A DNA stretch of 64,000 bases from Microbacterium sp. 2FI. Its GTDB lineage: Bacteria; Actinomycetota; Actinomycetes; Actinomycetales; Microbacteriaceae. Below, piece by piece: positions 44,059 through 52,600 of the stretch. The notes beneath the pieces were generated by a model. That model had not been told where the DNA came from and made no database searches. It saw only the letters and a list, made by a program, of their open reading frames with translations. The stretch is taken from assembly GCF_005502885.1 (NCBI RefSeq), contig NZ_SCMR01000007.1:1-64000 (forward strand), given 5' to 3'. A program made the position numbers and the translations under genes. Numbering within the stretch: the first letter of the stretch is position 1; each line of letters opens with the position of its first letter.

Positions 44059-45070
44059 CACGCGCCCCGCGGGTGTCGCGCCCTCGGGCGTCGCCAAGAC
44101 CCTCGTCGCGCTCGCGATCGGCATCGTGGTCGTCGGAGTCCTGTTCCTGATCGACGCCTTCGCGCCGACGCTCTTTCCGGCATCCCTCCCCACGCGCGCG
44201 CAGGACGGGCTCACCCTCGCGATCAGCGTGCTCATCGAGTCGCTGCCGTTCGTCGCCCTCGGCGTCGTGCTCTCGATCGTCGTGCAGGTGTGGGTGCCGC
44301 CAGGGGTCATCGAGCGATGGATGCCGAAACGCGCGTGGGCGCGGCGCGCCGTGCTGTCGCTGCTGGGCATGGTCGTGCCGGTGTGCGAGTGCGGCAACGT
44401 GCCGTTCGCCCGGGGACTGCTGATCCGCGGATTCTCGGTGCCCGAGACCCTCACGTTCCTCATCGCCGCGCCCATTGTGAACCCCATCGTGATCATCACG
44501 ACGCACCAGGCGTTCGGGTTCAGCGACGGCATCCTCATCGCCCGTCTCGTCGGCGGCTATCTCGTCGCGAACCTCATCGGCTGGCTCTACAGCCGCCACC
44601 CGTCACCCGACGCGCTCCTCACCGACCGCTTCCGCGCCACGTGCGACCTCATCGCGCACGAGCCGGGAGGCAAGGGCAGGCGCAGCCTCGCCCAGTTCGT
44701 CGTCGAGCTGCGCGCGGTGATGCCCGCCCTCGTGATCGGCTCGGCGCTCGCCGGAGCGGTGCAGGTTCTCATCCCGCGCGAGATGCTCCTCGCGATCGGA
44801 TCGAACCCCGCCCTCTCGATTGCCGCGATGATCGCGCTCGCGATGGTGGTTTCGATCTGCTCCAACGTCGACGCGTTCTTCGCGCTGTCGTTCGCGTCGA
44901 CCTTCACACCCGGGTCGATCGTCGCGTTCCTGATCGTCGGGCCGATCGTCGACGTCAAGATGCTCGCGCTGCTGCGGACCACCTTCACGACGCGCACGCT
45001 CGTCGGCATCTCGACCGTCGTGATCCTGGCGGCCTTCGCCATCGGAGCGGTGGTGAACCTTGTCGCGTAG
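44045..45070 (+). CDS. UPF0718 (DUF318) permease, YcgR-like
   Basis: 341 residues from GTG 44045. About nine helices. The diagnostic motifs are VVPVCECGNVPFARGLLIRG and FLIAAPIVNPIVIITT, then ISICSNVDAFFALSFAS-like sequence VVSICSNVDAFFALSFAST. In Bacillus and others the UPF0718 gene is paired with a DUF1980 gene, and both are in zinc-responsive contexts. Here the pair follows zur. The transported substrate is not established. Confidence 0.85.
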   Translation: MTRTDTRPAGVAPSGVAKTLVALAIGIVVVGVLFLIDAFAPTLFPASLPTRAQDGLTLAISVLIESLPFVALGVVLSIVVQVWVPPGVIERWMPKRAWARRAVLSLLGMVVPVCECGNVPFARGLLIRGFSVPETLTFLIAAPIVNPIVIITTHQAFGFSDGILIARLVGGYLVANLIGWLYSRHPSPDALLTDRFRATCDLIAHEPGGKGRRSLAQFVVELRAVMPALVIGSALAGAVQVLIPREMLLAIGSNPALSIAAMIALAMVVSICSNVDAFFALSFASTFTPGSIVAFLIVGPIVDVKMLALLRTTFTTRTLVGISTVVILAAFAIGAVVNLVA

Positions 45071-45815
45071 AGCGGAGTGGATCGGCACCCGGTGGCTCGG
45101 CGTGGGGCTCGCGTCGGTGCTCGCCGTCGTGACGCTGTCGCTCGCGCTCACGGGGCGTCTCGGGCTCTACATCAACCCCGATTCGACCTGGTTCGCGGTG
45201 TCGATGGCGGTCGTGGTGCTCGCGGGCGCCGTCGCTTCGTTCGCGCTGCCCCTCGGCGCCGAGTCCGACCACGGCCACGATCACGACGACGATCACGAAC
45301 ACTTCGTCGATCACCCCGCGGCGATCGCCGCCTCGGTCGTGGGCGGGGTCGCGGCATCCGGCGTCGTCGTCCTCACCCTCGTCCTGCCCCCCGCGTCGCT
45401 CTCGGCCGAGCTCGCGATGTCGCGCGACGTGGGTGCGCCGCCGCTGTTCGCGGGATCGGATGCCGTCACCCTCGCCGCGACCGGCGACACGGCCTCGTTC
45501 GGGGTCGGCGACTGGGCGACGGTGTTCGCGACGACGACCAACCCCGAAGCCTTCGACGGCGACCCCGTCGAGCTCGTCGGGTTCGTGACGCCCGGCGACC
45601 GCGGCGATTTCGGGCTCACGCGCCTCGTGATCACGCACTGCGTCATCGACGCGCAGCCGGCGAGCGTGCCGATCCTCGACGGGGGCGGCGTGCCCGACAC
45701 CGGCCAATGGGTGTCGATCACCGGCACTGTGCGTTCGAGCTCGGACGGACGCCTCGCGATCGTCGCGGACGCGGTCGAGGAGATCCCCGAGCCCGAGGAT
45801 CCGTATGAGTTCTGA
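45060..45815 (+). CDS. DUF1980 (TIGR03943, YcgQ-like) partner of the UPF0718 permease
   Basis: 251 residues from TTG 45060, overlapping the permease by 11 bp. Two N-terminal helices separated by a His-rich loop (DHGHDHDDDHEHFVDH, about 67-82), then an extracytoplasmic domain with DPVELVGFVTPGDRGDFGLTRLVITHCVID and WVSITGTVRSSSDGRLAIVADAVEEI. This is the recurring fold partner of UPF0718. The His-rich loop suggests metal handling. Confidence 0.85.
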   Translation: MSRRAEWIGTRWLGVGLASVLAVVTLSLALTGRLGLYINPDSTWFAVSMAVVVLAGAVASFALPLGAESDHGHDHDDDHEHFVDHPAAIAASVVGGVAASGVVVLTLVLPPASLSAELAMSRDVGAPPLFAGSDAVTLAATGDTASFGVGDWATVFATTTNPEAFDGDPVELVGFVTPGDRGDFGLTRLVITHCVIDAQPASVPILDGGGVPDTGQWVSITGTVRSSSDGRLAIVADAVEEIPEPEDPYEF

Positions 45816-47238
45816 CGAGCCCGGCGCTCCGTCGCGGCGGACAGAGGGCCGCCGGCGCCGCGCCCGCGCGTTCGCCGTGTCGTTCGCCGCGGTCGTCGCG
45901 GCGCTCGCCGTCGTCGGCGTGGCCGGCGCGGCAGCCTCGGTCGCGCAGGGGCCCCGGGTCACCGACGTGCAGGTGGATCCGACAGCGGCGGTCGAGGCAT
46001 CCGGTTCGCGGCTCATCGTCACCACGTCGCAGTCGCTCGCCGAGGTCGACCCCGCGCAGGTCACCGTCACGCCCGCGACGCCGTTCGCCGTCGACACGTC
46101 GGGCCGCAGCGTCGGCATCCGCTTCGCCCTGCCGCTGTGGGACGAGACCGAGTTCACCGTGCGGATCGACGGCGTGCAGGGATTCGGCGGGAGTCCTGAG
46201 ACGACCATCACCGAGTCGTTCCGCACGCCGTCGCTGAGCGTGCATCTGCTGCAGCGCGGCGGCGGCGGCGAGGACGACACGATCTTCCTCACGGATCTGT
46301 CGGGCGACGAGGCCATGCCGGTGTTCACCCACCCGCACATCGAGGACTTCCGCGCGACGACGTCGCATCTGGTGATCTCGGTGCGCACCGACGACGATCA
46401 GGCGGGGCTCATCGTCACCGATCGCGGCGGCGTCGGCGCGCGCGAGCTGCCGCTTCCGGGCGACGGGTACATCTCGAACCTGCAGACCGCCGACCGCGGA
46501 CAGCTCATCGGCTACACCTTCTCGGATGCCGACCTCGGCGCCACCGGCGGCCAGGAGAGCGTGCTCTACACCGCGTCACTGCAGAGCGAGGCGGCCGAGA
46601 CCCCGCCGACGGCGGTCGAGATCGACGGCGCCGATCCCCGCGTCGCGGAGTGGCGGTTCGTGCCCGACACCGACAGCCTGCTGCTGCTGTCGTTCGACGG
46701 GTCGCTGCTGCTCACCGCGTCAGGTGGCGAAGGTGCGACGGCGCTCGGCGCGGCGGTGTCGATCGACGGCATCGCCCGCGGCTCGTCCGAGGCGGTCGTC
46801 GAGCGCGTCGACGAGGTCACCACGATCGACCTCACCGACGCGAGCGAAGAGCCGCTCGTCGAGCCTGTCCCGCCGCTCGGCGGCGTAAGCACGGTGACGC
46901 CCCTCCCCGACGGGTCGACGATCCGCACGGCCGCCGTGCTCGAAGCCGACGGCACCCCCACCGGTCGTACGTCGGTCACGCTCGTCGCGGCCGACGGAAC
47001 GGCGAGTCTGCTGAGCGAGATCGCAGCGACCGACGCGGTGCTGCAGGTGTGCGCCTCGCCGAGCGCCCGGTACGTCGCGATCCTCGTTGCTCCGGATGCC
47101 GTCGCCAACCCCTACGACACCTACCTGCTGCCGCTGCCGGAGCGGGTCGAGACCCGCATCCTCGAGATCGGCGACGCAGCGGACGTCGTCTCGCTCGCCG
47201 GCTCGTCGATCTCGTGGTGTCAGGTGCCGCCGCTCTGA
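45805..47238 (+). CDS. Secreted or anchored beta-propeller-like protein, unknown
   Basis: 477 residues. A basic N-terminus (RRTEGRRRRARAFA) precedes one helix (about 25-45), then Thr/Val-rich beta strands throughout, with blade-like repeats such as DTIFLTDLSGDEAMPVFTHPH and DSLLLLSFDGSLLLTASG. A single Cys near the C-terminus (SWCQVPPL) pairs with VQVCASPSARY. It begins inside the DUF1980 gene (11-bp overlap), so it is part of the zinc island transcript, but the role is unknown. Confidence 0.65.
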   Translation: MSSDEPGAPSRRTEGRRRRARAFAVSFAAVVAALAVVGVAGAAASVAQGPRVTDVQVDPTAAVEASGSRLIVTTSQSLAEVDPAQVTVTPATPFAVDTSGRSVGIRFALPLWDETEFTVRIDGVQGFGGSPETTITESFRTPSLSVHLLQRGGGGEDDTIFLTDLSGDEAMPVFTHPHIEDFRATTSHLVISVRTDDDQAGLIVTDRGGVGARELPLPGDGYISNLQTADRGQLIGYTFSDADLGATGGQESVLYTASLQSEAAETPPTAVEIDGADPRVAEWRFVPDTDSLLLLSFDGSLLLTASGGEGATALGAAVSIDGIARGSSEAVVERVDEVTTIDLTDASEEPLVEPVPPLGGVSTVTPLPDGSTIRTAAVLEADGTPTGRTSVTLVAADGTASLLSEIAATDAVLQVCASPSARYVAILVAPDAVANPYDTYLLPLPERVETRILEIGDAADVVSLAGSSISWCQVPPL

Positions 47239-48860
47239 CGCGCGTCCTCGGGATCGACCGGCTCGGCGGAGTCGTCCTCCGGACCGGCCGCGGGCGCGAC
47301 CGTCGCCGGCAGCCCGCGCGAGAGCATGAGCGCCAGCACCGTCAGGACGAACACGAAGAAAAGCGACTGGCGGAGCGAATCGACCTGCGTGTCGGCGTAG
47401 GTCTGTGCGATCTCGGCGGCGACCTCTTCGCTGCCGCCGGCGTCGATCACGGCCTGCTCGGCCTGCTCCTGCGAGATGATCGGCGCCCCCTTCGAGGCGA
47501 CCTCGACGACCTGCTGCTGCACGTCCGACGGCAGCGACGCGCTGTTCTGCACGGCGCTGGTGAAGCTCGAGGTGAGCAGCAGGATGAACACGGAGCCGAC
47601 GATCGCGGTGCCGAACGACGAGCCCAGGTTCTGGAATGTCCCCTGGAGCCCGCCGACCTCCGACGTGTCGCCCTTGTCGACGGCAGACATGTTCACGTTG
47701 CCGAGCTGCGAGGCCAGCAGGCCGAAACCGGCGCCGACGATGAACATGCCGGTCGCGAACAGCCAGCCGGCAAGCTCGGGCTGCACGGCCGCGAACACGA
47801 GGAGAACGCCGATGCCGAGCGTGAGCTGCCCGATCGTGCTGAGGTTGCGCGCCGAGCGCACGGTCGACAGCCGCGATCCGACGACCGAGAACAGGATGAG
47901 CCCGAGCGACAGCGGCAGGATCTTCAGCCCGGTCTCGAGGGCGTCGTAGCCGAGCATCGTCTGCAGGTACACCGGCACGACGAAGAAGAGCGCGGCGATC
48001 GCGAAGTACTGCGCGAGGAACATCGTCAAGCCGCTGCGCAGCGCCGGGATCCGCAGCAGGCTCACCTTCAGCAGCGCCACGCGCCCGCTCTCCTCGAGAT
48101 GGCGCTGGCGCACCATGAAGAGCCACAGCACCACGATCGCGATGACGATCATGTAGGCGACGGGCGAGATGCCCAGCGGGGCGAAGGGCGGATCCAGCGG
48201 CACGATCCAGCCCCAGTTCTTGGACTGCAGGATGCCGAAGACGAGGATCGCCATGCCGCTGGCCGACAGCACGACGCTCAGCAGGTCGATGCGCAGCGCC
48301 TTGTCACCGGGGACGTCCTTGATGCGGCCCGAGAAGATGAGCACGAAGATCATCACGACGGTCTCCGCCACGAAGACGTACCGCCAGGACGAGTACGTCG
48401 TCATGAAACCGCCGATGAGGGGGCCTGCCGCGGCGGCGAAGCCGGTGATCGCACCGAGGGCGGAGAAGGCGATGATGCGGTCGCGTCCGGTGTAGTTGAT
48501 CGCCGCGAGCGCCGCGATCGCCGGAATGACCAGGATCGCGCCGAGACCCTCCACGAGAGACCATCCGAACATCAGCACCGTGAGGTTGGGACTCAGCGCC
48601 GTCGTGAGCGATCCGATGCCGTAGACGATCGAGCCGATGCGGAACGCCCTGCTGCGACCCCACTTGTCGCCGAGCTTGCCGCCCGTGAGCATGAACGCGG
48701 CCATCGTCAGCGCATAGAACGTGATGGCTGCCTGCATGCCCGAGATATCGGTGCCGAGGTCTTCGGCCACCGTCGAGATCGACACGTTCATCACGGTGCT
48801 GTCGAGCACCATCACGAACTGCGAGACGCCGAGCAGGATCAGGACGAACCATCGCTTCAT
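47220..48860 (-). CDS. MFS transporter, DHA2 (EmrB/QacA) family
   Basis: 546 residues with 14 predicted transmembrane helices, the DHA2 subfamily size. LDSTVMNVSISTVAEDLG (motif D1) and GGKLGDKWGRSRAFRIG (motif A) are clear. An extracytoplasmic region rich in Ala/Gln (about 430-490) precedes the last helix. It is probably a proton-coupled drug or small-molecule exporter. Its 3' end overlaps the neighbouring secreted-protein gene by 19 bp. Confidence 0.92.
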   Translation of the reverse strand: MKRWFVLILLGVSQFVMVLDSTVMNVSISTVAEDLGTDISGMQAAITFYALTMAAFMLTGGKLGDKWGRSRAFRIGSIVYGIGSLTTALSPNLTVLMFGWSLVEGLGAILVIPAIAALAAINYTGRDRIIAFSALGAITGFAAAAGPLIGGFMTTYSSWRYVFVAETVVMIFVLIFSGRIKDVPGDKALRIDLLSVVLSASGMAILVFGILQSKNWGWIVPLDPPFAPLGISPVAYMIVIAIVVLWLFMVRQRHLEESGRVALLKVSLLRIPALRSGLTMFLAQYFAIAALFFVVPVYLQTMLGYDALETGLKILPLSLGLILFSVVGSRLSTVRSARNLSTIGQLTLGIGVLLVFAAVQPELAGWLFATGMFIVGAGFGLLASQLGNVNMSAVDKGDTSEVGGLQGTFQNLGSSFGTAIVGSVFILLLTSSFTSAVQNSASLPSDVQQQVVEVASKGAPIISQEQAEQAVIDAGGSEEVAAEIAQTYADTQVDSLRQSLFFVFVLTVLALMLSRGLPATVAPAAGPEDDSAEPVDPEDARQSGGT

Positions 48861-48935
48861 GTCCGAATGCTAGTGGTGGCGACCACCCGGCGGATCGTTC
48901 GCCGCGGGTGACATCGGCGTGCATAGACTCGGCCC

Positions 48936-49622
48936 ATGGCGGAGGCGACGTTTCTGCGGGCGCGTCGCAGCGACCTGGAAGGGCTGCCGGTCGAGGTCGC
49001 TCCGCGCCTTCTCGGGGCCATGCTGACGACCGTCGTCGACGGTGATACGGTCACGGTGCGCCTCACCGAGGTCGAGGCGTATCACGGGCAGGGCACGGGT
49101 CTCGTTCCCGATCCGGGCTCGCATGCGCGCAGCGGTGAGACCGCGCGCAACGCCACGATGTGGGGGGAGCCGGGGCACCTGTACGTCTACCTCAGCCACG
49201 GCATCCATTCGTGTGTGAACGTCGTGTGCGCTCCCGCGGGTGTCGCCGGCGGCGTGCTCCTGCGCGCGGGCGAGGTCGTGGTGGGGACGGATGCCGCGTC
49301 CCGGCGTCGACCGGCCACGCGAGGTGCGAGAGACCTCGCCCGGGGCCCCGGGCGCCTCGGCGCGGCGGTAGGGCTGCGGCATCCGCGCCATGACGGGATC
49401 GACGCGATCACCGGTGGCGAACTCGCCGGCGCCGTCGCGCGGCTCGACCTGCGGACGGATCCTCTCGGCGACGCCGCGATCGCCACCGGACCCCGGGTGG
49501 GCGTCGCGGGTGTCGCGGGGACGAATGACTTCCCGTGGCGCTTCTGGATCGACGGAGACCCGACGGTGTCGGCGTTCCGCTGGGGTCGAGGCGCGCTCAG
49601 CGCAGCGACGTCACCGCGGTGA
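48936..49622 (+). CDS. 3-methyladenine DNA glycosylase (AAG/Mpg family)
   Basis: 228 residues. LRARRSDLEGLPVEVAPRLLG at the start and VRLTEVEAYHGQGTGLVPDPGSHARSG contain the catalytic Glu in TEVEAY; HLYVYLSHGIHSCVNVVC and GVLLRAGEV are further AAG signatures. The enzyme removes alkylated purines from DNA in base-excision repair. TAGACT lies 6 nt before the ATG, so it is probably leaderless. The 3' end overlaps the giant membrane protein gene by 26 bp. Confidence 0.95.
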   Translation: MAEATFLRARRSDLEGLPVEVAPRLLGAMLTTVVDGDTVTVRLTEVEAYHGQGTGLVPDPGSHARSGETARNATMWGEPGHLYVYLSHGIHSCVNVVCAPAGVAGGVLLRAGEVVVGTDAASRRRPATRGARDLARGPGRLGAAVGLRHPRHDGIDAITGGELAGAVARLDLRTDPLGDAAIATGPRVGVAGVAGTNDFPWRFWIDGDPTVSAFRWGRGALSAATSPR

Positions 49623-52600
49623 ACGATGTGCGCAGCGCCCGCATGTTCTTCTCGTAGCGCGCTGCGAGGAAGATGAGGAGGGCCCCGCCGATGCCCAGCC
49701 ACAGCCACCACGGCACGAAGGTGTAGCCCGCCGAGATCCAGGGCCACAGCTGCGAGATCGCGTGGATGAGCAGCACCGCCGAGCCGAGCACGAGCGGCGC
49801 CTGGAGCCGCCATACCGCTCCGGCCACGACGATCGCGATCGACACGACGCCGAGCCCGACCACCCGCCACAGTTCGCTGGGGCCGAAGTCGTGCAGCAGC
49901 GACGGGACGAGCAGCATCGCGAGTCCGGGGCCGAGGGCCGGCCACGAGCGGGTCGCCGGGTCGCGCACCAGGGCGCGCGCGCCGAGCGCCAGCATCCCGA
50001 TCGCCAGGGGGATCGTCACAAGCTCGACGGGACGCAGCGCGAACGCGGTCAAGGCGAGGATGCCGAAACTGCCCGCGAGCACTGCCGACGCCACCGCGAG
50101 TGCGAGCCCGAGGCGCTTTCGCCACACGACGCCGATGATTCCGAACGTGGTGAGAGCGGTCATCGTGAAGACGGTGCGGAGCTGGTCCGCGCCGGTTCCG
50201 GTGCCGGTGCCGGCACCGACCTGCAGGAGTTCCGCAGCGGTGAACAGCACCACCGCCGCGGCGAAGCCGAAGCCGACGATGAGTCCGGCGGGGGCTTCGC
50301 TCGGCGTGCCGGCGCTCGCGCGCAGCGCCATGATGCCGATCGCGGCCGTGATCGCGAGCCCCACGAGGGCCCAGAGATCGGGCTCGATCGCGACGACGTC
50401 TCCGACGAACCGGGCGAGCTCGAAGATCCGAGAGGCGATCGCGACGACGGCCCCGGCGAATCCGGCGACGGCCAGGACCGATCCCCAGTCTCTCCAGCGC
50501 TCGAGCCCGATCAGGGCGGCTCCGCCGACTCCGACGACCCCGGCGACGCTCACGGTGATGACGGTGCGCGCGAGGTCGCCGTCGCCGAACACGATCGCGG
50601 TCGCAATGAGGAGGGCGGCGCCGGCGGCCGCGATCACCGTCGACGGCGCGTTCCGGGCGAACGAGCGGCGCCAGACCATCGCGGCGGAGACGAGGAGCGC
50701 CCCGGCACCGGCAAGGCTCGCCGCGAGTTCGAGCAGCGGGAAGGTCGAGGGCTCGAGCGCGCGTACGCCCATGAGCACCGCGGCGGCGGTCAGCACGACG
50801 GCCGATGACGAACGCACGGCTCGAGCGCCGCTCCCCGGAGCCAGGACCGCCACGAGTGCGAGCACGAGCGCGACGCCGATGACGAGCCACAGTCGCAACG
50901 GCTCGACCGGTGAGATGATGCTCGGCAGCACGGCGAGGCCGAGGCCCGCGAGCCACACGAACTGCTCCGCGGGCGAGACGGCCTGCCCGTGACGATGCTG
51001 TCGCCACTGGGCGACCGCCGAACCCGCGAGGACGACGGCGGCGAGCGGCAGGGACACGACCTCGACCACGACGACCCCGTCGACGGTCGCGACACCGAAG
51101 AGCACGCCGGCGACGGCGAAGGCAGTTGCGCCGGCGAGGCTCGCCCACCGGGTCGCCGCATCGAACGGGGTGCGGTCGACCGCGGCTGCCGCGAGGTGGA
51201 GGGCCGCGAGCACTGTGAGCGCGATGCCGACGACCCACGGGTCGTCGGCGGCCGGGAGGGCCGCGATCACGGTGACGGCGAGGGCGACCGAGGGAACGAG
51301 ACGTGCGTACAGCGCAGCCGTTCCGACGCGGGCGACACCCCACGCCGAGGCGTACGCGGTCGCGACCAGCAGGAGCAGCCACGCAACCGTGAGAGGCGCC
51401 TCGAAGGGGGCCGGATTCACCGCCCTTTCGACGCTCGCGAACGCCAGGGCGACCAGCGCGGTGGTTGCGCCGGCCAGGGCGGGGATGCGCGCGCGCAGCG
51501 CGGGCGTCAGGGTGAGGGCGAGGCACAGCACAGCGGCCACGAGAGCGATGACGACGCTGCGGATCGGCGCTGTGGACCACGTGACGGCGACGGGCACGAT
51601 CAGGCCGAGGGTGAACGACAGGCACACCGCGACGGCGGACTCGACGTGGCGGCGAAGCCACACGAGCAGCGCGGCGAAGACGAGGAGTCCGGCCGCCGGC
51701 GGGATCACATACGCCTCGATGAGGAGCGACCCTGCGTCGGGGGACGCGGCGAGTCCCCACCACAGGGCAGCGGTGGCGCCGGCGAATGCTGGCCACACGA
51801 GCAGGCGCCGCGGCGCCTGTGCGGTGATGACGCCGTCGACGCGGGTCGACGGCACCCCGACCGTGTGGGCGGCCGCAGGCCCCGCCCATCCGCGCGTGAT
51901 CGACGCGCCGACGAAGCCCGCCGCGATCACCAGCAGGATCGCCCAGCCGGGTTCGGTGGTCGCGTCCCACGCGAGAGCGAGCACCGCGGCGAGGGCGCCG
52001 AGATCGACGAAGGTGCGGATGCCGGGAAGCGCCCGTCGGTCCCCATCCGGCGCATGGAGCCGAGGATTTGCAGGGTGCCGCATCGACCAGAGGGCGGCGA
52101 CCCAGACGACGACGACGGCGGCGCCGGTCGTCGCGAGCGGTCGCGCTCCGTGCTGCTCGGCGCCGAACGTGCAGGCGACCGCGAAGGCGAGGCTCGCCGC
52201 GAGCGGGGCGACCAGCAGTGCGGCGCCCGACGATGCCGTCGCATCGAGGCGGGTGCGGCCGAGTGCGATGAGGGCCACCAGCACCAGGAGCGCCGCCGAT
52301 CGGACGATCCCCAGTGCGGGTTCGCCCGCAACCGGCGCGGTCGCGCCGACCACGACGTCGAAGGCGCCGCGGCCCAGAAGCCCGTCGATGGCGTGCGGCA
52401 GCAGGGAGGCGGCGAACAGCACATATCCCGACCAGGCCGCTGCCCGGCGGGTCGGCAGACCGCTCGGAACCACGACGGCGCACAGGACCGCGACAAGCGC
52501 GATCCACTGCAGCAGCACGAAGGCCACGAGCGGGTTCGGCGGCGTGCCGGTGGCGGCGCCGAACGCCGCCGGCGCGAGGAACGCCGAGATCGTGGCGACG

